Assembly (NCBI GenBank): GCA_021737185.1
Contig: JAIPEL010000001.1
Location: 1 to 64,000 of the forward strand
Origin: Desulfobacterales bacterium
GTDB taxonomy: Bacteria; Desulfobacterota; Desulfobacteria; Desulfobacterales; CAFBRK01
Length of the DNA stretch: 64,000 nucleotides
Direction of reading: 5' to 3'
Shown here: positions 49,682 to 59,824 of the stretch, piece after piece
Position numbering within the stretch: the stretch's first letter is position 1
Layout of the letters: the number at the start of each line of letters is the position of its first letter
The notes under the pieces: model-generated
What the model was told of the DNA's origin: nothing
Database searches by the model: none
What the model saw: the letters and a program-made list of their open reading frames with translations, nothing else
Translations under genes and position numbers: made by a program

Positions 49682-50872
49682 TTACCCCTTGCGGGCCGAT
49701 GGGGCCGCAAGGCGGCTTACGTCGATCTGGTGCTCCCGGCCCAGAAGGTATTTGAGGGCTTCGATGCAGAGAACCGCCTCGAGCTCCCTGCGGTTCATTC
49801 TGGCCAGGTGGCCGCCGTCGCCAAAGGCCTCTTCGAACCAGCGGCGGGAAAGGCTGCTTTGGTCGCCGTGGCGCTTTTTCAGCGGAAGGAAATAAGCCCG
49901 TGCCTTTTGCCGGAGGGTTTGTTGGGATAGGGCGCCGATGCGCTGAAACATCTCGTCCAGCCGGCCGGTGTCGGATAACTGGGGCGCTTCGACAATCAAC
50001 TTGAAATCGTCGAAAAAACGCGCCAATCCGCTGGCGATGTGATGGGAGCGGACCATGTTGATGCCGGCCCAGCCGGCGGAAAGCCATTTGAAGATGCCGC
50101 AATGGATGTTCGGGTCGTCTTTGCCGGTTTCCACATAGACTGTCACAGAGAACGAATCGTACATGTAGGAGTCGACCCAGCCAAGACCGGTGCGGCTGAT
50201 CCCCTCCTGGCCCGTATACAGGTAGTTCCAGTCCCGGTCTCGGCCCAGCACCACCCCCTTCTTGCTGATGTCCGAAGGCCCTCGCTGCATGGAAAGCGAC
50301 AGCAGAACGGTTTGATCCTGTCGGCGCATCAGGAGGATCGTCCGGTCCAGGTGGTAGGCGTAATACGCGCCGGAAAACAGGTCCGGCGTGTTGACGATGG
50401 CCTCCACCCCGTCGATTCGGACCGGTTCATCCAGGCTGTCCAGATGGGTCCACAGCTTCGGGAGGTCCTCGCCTTTTCCCCTGATTTGGGTCCAGTACGA
50501 AAGCCGCACCGATGATGGAACGGTCAGATAGGAGGGAAGGTTCGGATTGAAGGCCAGCTTCAGGAGCTTTTCCAGGGAGGCATTCAGGGTCGTCTCGAGA
50601 TAGGCGGCCGGGGCGCCTTCGATCTTCTTTGGCACATAGCGGGCGCCCGGCTCCTTGGACGACATGACAAAATCGATGAGGGGGGCGGCCCGTTCCGGGT
50701 CAAAGGGGGCGGAAACCTTGCTGTCGACGACAGCCAGCAAATGGGCGATGGACGGATCGACACTTTCCGGAATCCTTTGCTGCGCCGCCGCTTCGTCCGG
50801 AGAAAAGGCCGCCTCCCCCAGAAAAAAGAGCGCGGCCATCAAAACGAGGGCGACGATTCGGCATCCTCTCAT
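49682..50872 (-). CDS. Hypothetical exported protein
   Basis: Signal-peptide-like N-terminus MRGCRIVALVLMAALFFLGEAAFS; 396 aa. Confidence 0.7.
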   Translation of the reverse strand: MRGCRIVALVLMAALFFLGEAAFSPDEAAAQQRIPESVDPSIAHLLAVVDSKVSAPFDPERAAPLIDFVMSSKEPGARYVPKKIEGAPAAYLETTLNASLEKLLKLAFNPNLPSYLTVPSSVRLSYWTQIRGKGEDLPKLWTHLDSLDEPVRIDGVEAIVNTPDLFSGAYYAYHLDRTILLMRRQDQTVLLSLSMQRGPSDISKKGVVLGRDRDWNYLYTGQEGISRTGLGWVDSYMYDSFSVTVYVETGKDDPNIHCGIFKWLSAGWAGINMVRSHHIASGLARFFDDFKLIVEAPQLSDTGRLDEMFQRIGALSQQTLRQKARAYFLPLKKRHGDQSSLSRRWFEEAFGDGGHLARMNRRELEAVLCIEALKYLLGREHQIDVSRLAAPSARKG

Positions 50873-51271
50873 ATTCGATATCCCTTCATGATAAAATCGC
50901 TGCAATGATTTTATCATAAGTCGCGTTCCGCGAAAAACGACAAAAAAATTTCCATTTCGCGGCGTCATGAATTCCGAAGGCGGAGCGGGTAGGATACCGT
51001 TCGTTCGACATTGTCCCGGCGGCTGCAGAGGGTTCAGGTCTGTTATAGGGGAAAGGCGCGACGGTCTGTGGTGCTTGCCCCTGGCGGACTGGATGATTAC
51101 GGTTGACCTTTGCACCGGTGCGATGGCGCATCCGCCCTGTTCGATTCCGTTGTCCGGGGGATTTCTCCGGTGATATCTCCGGATATCTTTGGCGTCGATA
51201 TCGGCGGGAGTTCAAATCCATCGCGGCCTGCTTTTTATCGAACACCTTGCCGTGGAGCTGAGACAACTGCC

Positions 51272-51700
51272 ATGATCCCGACAACCGAAGTCAAGATCCG
51301 AGGCTACCATCTGGATTTTTACGGGCATGTCAACAATGCCCGGTATCTGGAGTTTCTCGAAGAGGCCCGATGGGACCTTTTCGAAAACCACTTCGACCCG
51401 GAGCGCTGGAAGGCAAAGCAGCTCGGTTTTTTCGTCGTTCGAATCGCCATCAACTATCGCAGGCCGGCTTCCCTGGGCGACGTCCTGTCCATTGCCACCC
51501 ACATCTCCCATTTCGGGAAAAAAAGCGCCGTTTTCACCCAGCGGATTTTTCGAAAGGCCGACGAGGAACTGGTCGCCGACGCCGACATCACCTTCACGCT
51601 GGCCGACCTGAAGACCGGCCGCGCCGTGCCCATCGAAGGGGAATTGAAAGAGGCGTTCATCCCGTTTTGCATGGATGAGGGCTTCGAAAGCACGCGGTGA
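51272..51700 (+). CDS. Acyl-CoA thioesterase, hot-dog (4HBT) family
   Basis: VKIRGYHLDFYGHVNNARYLEFLEEARWDLF. Confidence 0.9.
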   Translation: MIPTTEVKIRGYHLDFYGHVNNARYLEFLEEARWDLFENHFDPERWKAKQLGFFVVRIAINYRRPASLGDVLSIATHISHFGKKSAVFTQRIFRKADEELVADADITFTLADLKTGRAVPIEGELKEAFIPFCMDEGFESTR

Positions 51701-51721
51701 TCGCCGGCAACGCTGCCGGAA

Positions 51722-52189
51722 TTACCCCCCGGCCGTCTGGGGAAATGCGGTGTTGGCGTAAAGGTACTCCATCTTTTCCTTGTGCTTGAGTTCCTCGTTG
51801 GCGATTCGAATCAACATCTCCTTCAGGTCGCCGTCGTCGTGCTGTTCTGCAAGCTCGGTATAGAACCGATAGGAGCGAAGTTCCCGGTGGCTCGCCACCA
51901 GAAACACCTCTTCTCGCTTCATTTCTTTTTCGACCTCCGGTTCCTTCTGGTGCTCGGCGATCTTGTAAAGAACGACGTCGGCCATGCGCATGGGAGCAGC
52001 GCCGTACTTTCCATCCCGGTAGTCCACCAGAAACTGCCGGTGCTTCTGCTCTTCTGCGGCGATCCAGTCGCAGGTCTCTCTGGCGGCGGGATCGTCGACT
52101 TTTTCGGCGATGTCCCTGTAAAATGCATAGGCCTCTTCCTCGCGGCGGATCGCCGTTTCGATGATGTCGGCAAAGCGGGGGGGTTTCAT
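51722..52189 (-). CDS. Ferritin-like/rubrerythrin-type di-iron protein
   Basis: Paired EEEAYAFYRDIAEK..EEQKH and SHRELRSYRFYTELAEQ..NEELKHKEKMEYLY. Confidence 0.85.
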   Translation of the reverse strand: MKPPRFADIIETAIRREEEAYAFYRDIAEKVDDPAARETCDWIAAEEQKHRQFLVDYRDGKYGAAPMRMADVVLYKIAEHQKEPEVEKEMKREEVFLVASHRELRSYRFYTELAEQHDDGDLKEMLIRIANEELKHKEKMEYLYANTAFPQTAGG

Positions 52190-52368
52190 GGCTCTCTCCT
52201 TGCCCAGTGCGCGATGGGATAATTTCGTTGACGAATTGTAGATCGACGAATGCTCACCGCCGAAATTTTAGGCATTATAGATCATTTTAGGCATTTTAGG
52301 CATTTCCAATCTACGCGTCTCGTATATTGAAACAACATCGCAATCATTGCGCCAGCATGTGCTCCGTC

Positions 52369-52797
52369 TCAGGCACCGATGCGCCGGGCCTTTTCGGCCA
52401 CCTGGGCGTTGAATTTTTCGGCGTCGATGATGAACCGGTCATGGGAGCCCTTGGAGATGATGTCGGCCCCATCGTCGGCTTCGAGGGTAAACGACAGCTT
52501 TCGCCCCTCGACCTTCTCGAGCGTTCCCTTTACCGTGACGGTCATCCCCGGCGGGGTGGGGGCGGTGTGGGTCACATTGATGCCGATCCCCACGGTCTGC
52601 TGCCGGGGCCAGTCGAGGTAAGGGTTGACGGCCCGAATGCAGGCCAGTTCGAAAAGCCCGACCATAAATCCGGTGGCAAACACCCGCGGCATTTCCTGCA
52701 GTTCAGGGATATCGCCGTAGAGGTGGGGCACTGTTTTGTCCTCTGTAACCGTGTAGCTGAATTCGAAGGTCATGCCGGGCTGCAATGCTTCTCCCAT
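52369..52797 (-). CDS. Hot-dog thioesterase (FlK-like)
   Basis: FATGFMVGLFELACIRAV; VGIGINVTHTAPTPPGMTVTVKGTLEKVEGRKLSFTLEADDG. Confidence 0.85.
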   Translation of the reverse strand: MGEALQPGMTFEFSYTVTEDKTVPHLYGDIPELQEMPRVFATGFMVGLFELACIRAVNPYLDWPRQQTVGIGINVTHTAPTPPGMTVTVKGTLEKVEGRKLSFTLEADDGADIISKGSHDRFIIDAEKFNAQVAEKARRIGA

Positions 52798-52814
52798 CGC
52801 CGTTCTCCGCTGTT

Positions 52815-52980
52815 AAGGGTTCAAGGGTTCAGAGGTTCAAGGTTCTGGGGTTCAGAGGTTCGGGGTTTACGTCTTTGCGCTGCGCGCTTCCCGCTTCGCC
52901 TTTGGCTACGCCGGACAGGTCGCCGCACAGGCAGGGTTCAGAGGTTCGGGGTTCGGGGTTCAGAGGTTCAGGGTTCAGGG
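52815..52980. repeat. 7/8-bp-period array (ggttcag units) in two blocks
   Basis: gggttcaagggttcagaggttcaaggttctggggttcagaggttcgggg .. gggttcagaggttcggggttcggggttcagaggttcagggttcagggg. Confidence 0.85.
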
Positions 52981-53282
52981 GTGATGAAATCATAAAACGT
53001 CTCTGAAACGTCATGCCGGACTGGATACGCCTGCCCCCGACTCGATCCGGGGCGGGAATGACAAAAAACGGCCACCGGACACATTATTGGCCGGAAATAT
53101 TTCCTTGTCAAACGGAGAAAACCGCTGCCGCGGTTTTCTTTTGTTTTCGAGTTCCACGAATTATATAAATTGGAATATTATCGTGACAAACGTTCCAACC
53201 GTTTGACATAATTCGATGGCGCCGGCTATACGCTCGCAAGTGTTTTTTTATCCTGATATCAGGCGGCGCAGCCGCCTCCCAT

Positions 53283-53329
53283 AAAATCGCTCCGGGAAAA
53301 TCGCGGAGCGATTTTCCCGGAGCGATTTT
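53283..53329. promoter_or_regulatory. 22-bp perfect hairpin (3-nt loop) abutting the der start codon and containing its likely SD
   Basis: aaaatcgctccgggaaaatcgc-gga-gcgattttcccggagcgatttt; GGAG 53319-53322 is 8 nt before ATG 53331. Confidence 0.75.
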
Positions 53330-53330
53330 T

Positions 53331-54656
53331 ATGAAACCGATCATCGTGCTGGTCGGCCGGCCCAATGTCGGCAAGTCCACTTTTTTCAACAGGGTCACCC
53401 GCTCCCGCCGGGCCCTGGTAGACGACCTTCCGGGCGTTACCCGGGACCGCCTATACGCCGATGCGAGGTGGGACGATTCCGTCTTCACCCTGGTCGACAC
53501 CGGCGGGTTTGCCGGAGGCGTCGAAGACGAATTCTCCCGCCAGGTTCACCTTCAGCTTCGGCGCGCCATGGCCGATGCGGACGCCATCGTGCTGATGCTC
53601 GACGGGCGCGCCGGCGTCACCCCCTTCGATGCGGAGATGCTCGACATTCTCAGGGCTGAAACGAAGCCGGTTTTTTTCGTCGTCAACAAAATCGACGGAG
53701 AGGAGCAGGAAGGACTGCTCTATGAATTTCACGATCTCGGCATCGAACATCTTTATCCGGTGTCAGCCGAACATGGCTATGGCATCGGCGAATTTCTCGA
53801 TGACCTTGTCGCGGCGCTGCCCCGGGCCGAGGCGGAAGCGGAGTTGGAGACGATCCGCATCGCCGTGGTCGGCCGGCCCAACGTCGGAAAATCGTCCCTG
53901 ATCAACCGGCTGCTCGGAGAAGAACGCCTCCTGGTGAGCGGGATTCCGGGGACCACCAGAGACTCTGTGGACACCTTCCTCGCCCGGGGAGGGAAGACCT
54001 ACTGCCTGGTGGACACGGCCGGCATCCGGAAAAAGTCGAAAGTGTCCCGGAAGCTGGAGAAGTTTTCGGTGGTTCGCGCCTTGAAAAGCATGGACCGCTG
54101 CGACGTGGCGTTGATCATGCTCGACGCCGCCGAGGGGGTTACCGAGCAGGACATCCGGATCGCAGGCTATGCCGTGGAGCGGGGATGCGGCTGCGTGCTG
54201 CTCGTCAACAAGTGGGACCTGGTCGGCTCCGATCGGAGCGGCGAGGAGCGGCGGGTGATCGGCGACCTGAGGATGAGCGCCCGGTATCTCGGATATGCCC
54301 CGGCCATGACCATTTCCGCCCGCACCGGGCTCCGGGTCTCCAAGATTTTCCAACTGGTGGACGAGGTCTTCACGCAATACGACACCCGGGTGTCCACCGG
54401 CCAGCTCAACCGGATTCTGGAGCAGGCCCTGGCACGGAACGAACCCTCCCTTCACCGGGGCCGGCGGATCCGGTTCTATTATGCCACCCAGGTATCGACC
54501 CGCCCGCCCACCTTCGTGTTTTTCGTCAACTACCCGGAGGCGGTGCATTTTTCCTACCGCCGGTTTCTGGTCAACCAGATTCGGGAGGCGGCAGGCCTGG
54601 ACAAGACCCCGGTGCGGGTCTATTTGCGGAAGAGAACGGGGAAGGGAAGGGGTTGA
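53331..54656 (+). CDS. der: Ribosome biogenesis GTPase Der (EngA)
   Basis: Two G domains: GRPNVGKSTFFNRVTRSRRALV and GRPNVGKSSLINRLLGEERLLVSGIPGTTRD; KH-like C-term. Confidence 0.96.
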   Translation: MKPIIVLVGRPNVGKSTFFNRVTRSRRALVDDLPGVTRDRLYADARWDDSVFTLVDTGGFAGGVEDEFSRQVHLQLRRAMADADAIVLMLDGRAGVTPFDAEMLDILRAETKPVFFVVNKIDGEEQEGLLYEFHDLGIEHLYPVSAEHGYGIGEFLDDLVAALPRAEAEAELETIRIAVVGRPNVGKSSLINRLLGEERLLVSGIPGTTRDSVDTFLARGGKTYCLVDTAGIRKKSKVSRKLEKFSVVRALKSMDRCDVALIMLDAAEGVTEQDIRIAGYAVERGCGCVLLVNKWDLVGSDRSGEERRVIGDLRMSARYLGYAPAMTISARTGLRVSKIFQLVDEVFTQYDTRVSTGQLNRILEQALARNEPSLHRGRRIRFYYATQVSTRPPTFVFFVNYPEAVHFSYRRFLVNQIREAAGLDKTPVRVYLRKRTGKGRG

Positions 54657-54789
54657 CGGGTTAAATGGTTGAATGGTCAATTTGGTGAGGGCCCAAGCCT
54701 GCTGCCCGTATGGCTTTAGTCAATGATCCGTTCGACCGAATCAACGAATCAACCAATCAACGAATCAACTGATCCGCGAAGCGGGGCAA

Positions 54790-56178
54790 ATGACAGACGA
54801 TCTATTCGAATACGGCGCCAGAGAGGAGGCGGCCGCCAGCCGGCCCCTGGCCGAACGGATGCGGCCGCGGCACCTGGAGGAGGTCGAAGGCCAGCAGCAC
54901 GTGCTGGGCAAAGACGGGGTGATTCGCCGGGCCGTCGAAACCGACCGGATCTTTTCCATGATCCTGTGGGGGCCGCCCGGCTGCGGCAAGACGACGCTGG
55001 CCCGGCTGATCGCCGGTCAGACCAAGAGCCATTTCGTTCACTTCTCGGCGGTCCTGTCCGGGGTCAAGGAGATCCGCGCGGTCATCGAAGAGGCGCGAAA
55101 CCAGCAGCGGCTTTACCGGCGGCGGACCGTTTTGTTCGTCGATGAAATCCACCGTTTCAACAAAAGCCAGCAGGATGCGTTTCTCCACCATGTGGAAAGC
55201 GGATTGATCACCCTGATCGGCGCCACCACGGAGAACCCCTCCTTTGAGGTGATCGCCCCGCTGCTGTCCCGCTGCCGGGTGATTCCCCTAAAGCCGCTGG
55301 AGGAGGAGGACCTGGCCCGAATCATCTCCCGCGCCCTGACAGATCCCGAACGGGGGCTGGGGGGACAGAACCTGGAGCTGGATTCGGACGCCGTCTCATA
55401 CCTGGCGGGCCTCGCCGACGGAGACGCGCGGACCGCCTTGAACGGACTGGAGCTGGCCGCCTCGCTTCTCGCCTCCGAGGCCCCGGAAAGAGGAGGCGTC
55501 CGACGAATCGGTCTCGAGGCGCTTGCCCGGGCGCTTCAGAAGCGGTCCCTTCGCTACGACAAGTCCGGAGAAGAGCACTTCAACCTGATTTCCGCGCTGC
55601 ACAAGAGCCTGCGGGGAAGCGACCCGGATGCGGCGCTGTACTGGATGTTCCGGATGCTCGATGCGGGCGAAGATCCGCTTTATGTGGCTCGCCGCATGGT
55701 GCGGTTCGCCTCCGAAGACGTGGGAAACGCAGACCCCCGGGCCCTGTCCGTGGCGCTTTCGGCCGCCGAGGCCTTCCGGCAGCTCGGCGCCCCGGAAGGG
55801 GAGCTCGCGCTGGCCCAGGCCGCGGTATACCTGGCGACTGCCCCCAAGAGCAACCGGCTCTATGCCGCGGCCGGTGCCGTTCGCGCGGAAATCGAGCGCT
55901 CCGGGGCCCTGCCGGTCCCCCTGCACATCCGAAACGCCCCCACGCGGCTGATGAAGGATCTTGGATACGGAAAAGGGTACCGCTACGCCCACGACTACCC
56001 GGAAGGCTACGCCCCCCAGGACCATCTTCCCGAGCCGCTCAAGGAGAGGGTCTTTTATTCGCCCTCGGACCGGGGTTTTGAAAAAATCATCGGGGAACGA
56101 ATCCGGTACTGGCGGAAGCGAAAACGGGAAAACCAACGACAGCCCGGCCCGGAAAAGGACCAGGACCGCCGCAGATGA
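54790..56178 (+). CDS. rarA: Replication-associated recombination protein A (RarA/MgsA)
   Basis: LAERMRPRHLEEVEGQQHVLG; WGPPGCGKTTLARLIA; ENPSFEVIAPLLSRCRV. Confidence 0.95.
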   Translation: MTDDLFEYGAREEAAASRPLAERMRPRHLEEVEGQQHVLGKDGVIRRAVETDRIFSMILWGPPGCGKTTLARLIAGQTKSHFVHFSAVLSGVKEIRAVIEEARNQQRLYRRRTVLFVDEIHRFNKSQQDAFLHHVESGLITLIGATTENPSFEVIAPLLSRCRVIPLKPLEEEDLARIISRALTDPERGLGGQNLELDSDAVSYLAGLADGDARTALNGLELAASLLASEAPERGGVRRIGLEALARALQKRSLRYDKSGEEHFNLISALHKSLRGSDPDAALYWMFRMLDAGEDPLYVARRMVRFASEDVGNADPRALSVALSAAEAFRQLGAPEGELALAQAAVYLATAPKSNRLYAAAGAVRAEIERSGALPVPLHIRNAPTRLMKDLGYGKGYRYAHDYPEGYAPQDHLPEPLKERVFYSPSDRGFEKIIGERIRYWRKRKRENQRQPGPEKDQDRRR

Positions 56179-56208
56179 TCTTCGAACCTCAGATATCGGC
56201 GCCGGATC

Positions 56209-57096
56209 ATGCGGCTTGTTGACGTTCCACCAGGGGCGGATCCGGCTGTCCACCTCGCGCTGGAGGAGTTCTGCGTCAAAATCCTTGCCCCCGATTCAGA
56301 CCTGCTGCTCGTCTACGTCAATCCTCCGGCGGTGATCGTCGGCCGCCATCAGGTGCCGCCTGCCGAAACCGACCCCGGCTTCCTGCAATCGAAGGGAATC
56401 GATCTGCTTCGCCGCCTCTCCGGCGGCGGTGCCGTGTTTCATGACCGGGGCAACATCAACTTTGCCTTCGTCACCGGATACGACCGGCGTACGTTTCACA
56501 ACTACCGGCATTTTCTTTCCCCGGTGATCGAAGCCCTGCGCTGCCTGGGCATCGAAGCCCGGTTTACACCGCCCAACGCCGTTTTCATCGGCGGCGGGAA
56601 GATATCCGGAAACGCCCAGTTTTCCGACATGCGCCGGATGATCACCCACGGCACCTTGCTGTACCGCACCGACCTTGCCGCCCTTCAAAACGCCCTGCGG
56701 CCCGCTGCCGGAATGATCGAATCCCGGGGGGTGCCGTCGGCCAGGAGCCCGGTGGCCAATGCGGGCGAAAACCTCTCCGATGCGCCGGAAACGAACCATT
56801 TCCGGGACCGGTTCTCCTCGGCCCTGGCCGCGGTCCTCGGCGGATGTCGGCCCCTGGCGCTCGCAGACGACCAATGGCGGCAGGTGGCGTGCATGGCCCG
56901 GCGGTACCGCTCCTGGCAGTGGACCTGGGGCCGCTCCCCGACGTTCGTTCAGGATGTGGTTCTTTCCCGGAAGGGGGCAGAAACCCGGGTGCGGTTGTCC
57001 GTCGAAGGCGGGATCATCGTCCGCGCCGCCCACGCGGACCGACCGGCTCACAGGCTTCCCGGTCTGGTCGGCCGCCGCTACGACGACCTTTTATAG
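56209..57096 (+). CDS. Lipoate-protein ligase A family
   Basis: NPPAVIVGRHQVPPAETD; RRLSGGGAVFHDRGNINFAFV; GGGKISGNAQF. Confidence 0.92.
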   Translation: MRLVDVPPGADPAVHLALEEFCVKILAPDSDLLLVYVNPPAVIVGRHQVPPAETDPGFLQSKGIDLLRRLSGGGAVFHDRGNINFAFVTGYDRRTFHNYRHFLSPVIEALRCLGIEARFTPPNAVFIGGGKISGNAQFSDMRRMITHGTLLYRTDLAALQNALRPAAGMIESRGVPSARSPVANAGENLSDAPETNHFRDRFSSALAAVLGGCRPLALADDQWRQVACMARRYRSWQWTWGRSPTFVQDVVLSRKGAETRVRLSVEGGIIVRAAHADRPAHRLPGLVGRRYDDLL

Positions 57097-57188
57097 GGAT
57101 TGTCCACCTTTTGAAGAACAGCGAATCCCGCCGCACCAGATAACATGGGGTAGATTGAACCGGAGTTGAAACCGGGACAATCCCTATA
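57092..57188. terminator. 14-bp perfect inverted repeat (tatagggattgtcc) enclosing both stop codons of convergent genes
   Basis: 57092-57105 and 57175-57188 are exact reverse complements; TAG of each gene lies inside an arm. Confidence 0.65.
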
Positions 57189-57945
57189 TCGGGAAGGAAA
57201 ACGACCGGGTTTGTCCTTTTCGGCCGTTGGTGAACGTCCTTTCCAGCAAGCGGATCGTGCCGTTTTTTTCGACCGATAGCACCGTGGAGCTTCGGGTTCC
57301 GTATGTTTCGCTGGTGATAAACCGAGAAGAGAGAATCCGCTCCCATTCTATGCCCATGCCGGTGTCCGGAAGGCGATGGTCGGGTGGCCGGCTTCGGTCG
57401 GCCAGAACGGCAAAGACCGATTCGGGATCGAAGGGCTCTTCGCCCGTGAACTGGGCAAAAAGGGCCTCTTTTGCCTCGGCCACCTTGGGCCAGGGCGTGT
57501 CCAGAAGATGGTTGCTCAAGCCGTAAATGCCCGGGGAAAGACGGGCGGTTCCGTTGCCGCGGTTGCCGAAGTAATAGAGGCCCTCGGCATCTGCGGCCAG
57601 CAGGTTGAAGCCGTTGTAGCGGTCCGCCCCGGCCGCCACCGTTTCCATGTAGCGCCGGGCCGGACAATCGCCGGTCAGAAACCCGCTGACCAGGCCGCCT
57701 CTGGACGGGGCGTCGGAGAGGTGAAGCGCCGGATCTCGGTAGTTGGTCAGGGCGGCAAAACGTCCGGTGCGGGTGATTCCCATCCATGTGCCGCCGGAGC
57801 GAAGGTCGCGGCCGGCCAGTACATCAGGTTGTTCCGGCCAGAACGCTGCCGGTGCGGTCGGCCGCTCGTAAAATTCGTCCCGGTTGGCGGCCGCCAGCAG
57901 GCGGTACCGGGGATGTCGCCGGTATGAAAACAGAAGCAGGCACAT
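57184..57945 (-). CDS. NRDE (TANGO2) family protein
   Basis: MCLLLFSYRRHPRYRLLAAANRDEFYERPTAPAAFW. Confidence 0.93.
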   Translation of the reverse strand: MCLLLFSYRRHPRYRLLAAANRDEFYERPTAPAAFWPEQPDVLAGRDLRSGGTWMGITRTGRFAALTNYRDPALHLSDAPSRGGLVSGFLTGDCPARRYMETVAAGADRYNGFNLLAADAEGLYYFGNRGNGTARLSPGIYGLSNHLLDTPWPKVAEAKEALFAQFTGEEPFDPESVFAVLADRSRPPDHRLPDTGMGIEWERILSSRFITSETYGTRSSTVLSVEKNGTIRLLERTFTNGRKGQTRSFSFPI

Positions 57946-58303
57946 GAGCCGTCGTTGACCTTTCGGCAAGATTCGTGGTAGAGCGCTTGGCAAAACTACG
58001 GGCCAATAACAGCAGTTTTTCGACGCCTTTGGAGCGTGTCAATCCCATGCCATCTTGAGCGTGCCAAGCGCTCTACAGGTTTTTTCATTTTCAGCAAAGT
58101 CCGCACATCGGATCCAAGGCAGCCGGATCGGATAAAGCAAAATGTCATATGTAAAACTTAAAGCCATCGACCCGCAAATGCAATGGCCAATGGACCCGCC
58201 CCGGCTCGAAGTCCATCGGAGCCGGGCCGGGGCGCCGATCGAGGAGTCCCCGGGAGGTTCGGAGGCATTGACGGCGGGCGAAACCATTAAGGAGGAGTGA
58301 AAA

Positions 58304-59590
58304 ATGAAAGAAGCGGTAATCGTCAGTGGAGCGCGGACGGCGGTAGGGACTTTCGGAAGCGCCTTCAAAACCGCACCGGCGATACAGCTGGGCAGCATCG
58401 TGATTAAAGCCGCCCTGAAGCGGATGGGGCTGAGGCCGGTGGTCAGCGACCTGATGAAGGAAATCTCCCCGGACAAGCTCAAGGACCAGGGCCAGGTGGA
58501 GCTGGAAAAAAGCGCTGATGACTGGGATGCCGGCGCTGCTCCGGTGACGGTCGACGAGGTGATCATGGGAAACGTTCTTCAGGCCGGCCAGGGCCAGAAC
58601 CCCGCCCGCCAGGCCATGATCCGGGCCGGAATTCCCAAGGAGACCCCCGCATTTACGATCAACAAAGTCTGTGCGTCGGGATTGAAGTCCATCGCCCTGG
58701 GCGCTTCGGCGATCATGACCGGCCAGGCCGAAGTAGTGGTGGCCGGCGGCCAGGAGAACATGAGTCTTGCGCCCATGGCCCTGCTCAAGGCCCGCTGGGG
58801 CCACCGAATGGAGCTGACCGGTGTGGGCGACGTCCACGACTTGATGGTGTATGACGGGCTCTATGAAATCTTCTACGGCTATCATATGGGGCTCACTGCC
58901 GAGAACATCGCCCTGCTTTACGACATCAGCCGAAAAGAACAGGACGAACTCGGCGTGCTCAGCCACAGCCGGGCGCTTTCGGCGATTCGAAGCGGGGAGT
59001 TCAAAGAAGAGATCGAGCCGGTTACCATCAAATCCCGGAAGGGGGATGCGGTGGTCGACACCGACGAGCGGCCCATGGAAACCTCACTGGAAACGATGGC
59101 CAAACTCAAGCCGGCCTTCAACAAAGACGGCACCGTGACCGCCGGAAACGCCTCGGGCATCAACGACGGGGCCGCCGCGGTGGTGCTGATGAGCGCGGAA
59201 AAGGCAAAGGAGCTGGGCCTGGAGCCGATGGCAAGGGTCCGTGCCTTTGCCTCCGGCGCGGTCGACCCCGCCTACATGGGGCTCGGGCCGGTGCCGGCGG
59301 TGCGCAAAGTGCTCAAGATGGCGGGCATGACCTTGAACGACATCGACACCATCGAGCTCAACGAGGCGTTCGCTGCCCAGGCCATCGGGTGCGCGCGCGA
59401 GCTGGGGATCGACCCCGAGCGTCCCAACGAAGTCGGAAGCGGGATCTCCCTCGGTCACCCCATCGGGGCCACCGGCGCCCGCCAGATGGTGACCGCCATG
59501 CACCTGATGAAGCGGAAGAACTACAGCACGGGCATGGTGACCATGTGCATCGGCGGCGGCATGGGCATGGCCATGATCGTGGAGCGGTAG
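58304..59590 (+). CDS. Acetyl-CoA acetyltransferase (thiolase)
   Basis: [40 protein letters not shown]. Confidence 0.95.
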   Translation: MKEAVIVSGARTAVGTFGSAFKTAPAIQLGSIVIKAALKRMGLRPVVSDLMKEISPDKLKDQGQVELEKSADDWDAGAAPVTVDEVIMGNVLQAGQGQNPARQAMIRAGIPKETPAFTINKVCASGLKSIALGASAIMTGQAEVVVAGGQENMSLAPMALLKARWGHRMELTGVGDVHDLMVYDGLYEIFYGYHMGLTAENIALLYDISRKEQDELGVLSHSRALSAIRSGEFKEEIEPVTIKSRKGDAVVDTDERPMETSLETMAKLKPAFNKDGTVTAGNASGINDGAAAVVLMSAEKAKELGLEPMARVRAFASGAVDPAYMGLGPVPAVRKVLKMAGMTLNDIDTIELNEAFAAQAIGCARELGIDPERPNEVGSGISLGHPIGATGARQMVTAMHLMKRKNYSTGMVTMCIGGGMGMAMIVER

Positions 59591-59824
59591 GCGGCAGAGG
59601 CGGGAGCCCTGCAGCTGCGACTCAACGCGCAAAGCAAACACGGCAAGCCATGCAGCACGCGCCATGGGCGATGCGTTGCGAACCCAGGGCGGGACAAATC
59701 GCCCGGCAGCCGCGATGAGCCATGTTGGGGCTTTACTTGGCGCCCGGAAAATGGTAAAAAAGCGATTTGAAAATGCAGGGGTTTTCCTGCCGGTTCGAAT
59801 CGAGAGCGAAGGAGCCTGACAGCG

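Noticed and set aside
58304-58560. Insertion in the thiolase N-terminal region (..[33 protein letters not shown]..) as a novel domain
   Set aside because: Short, hydrophilic loop-like extension within an otherwise standard thiolase; may be a lineage feature without functional signal
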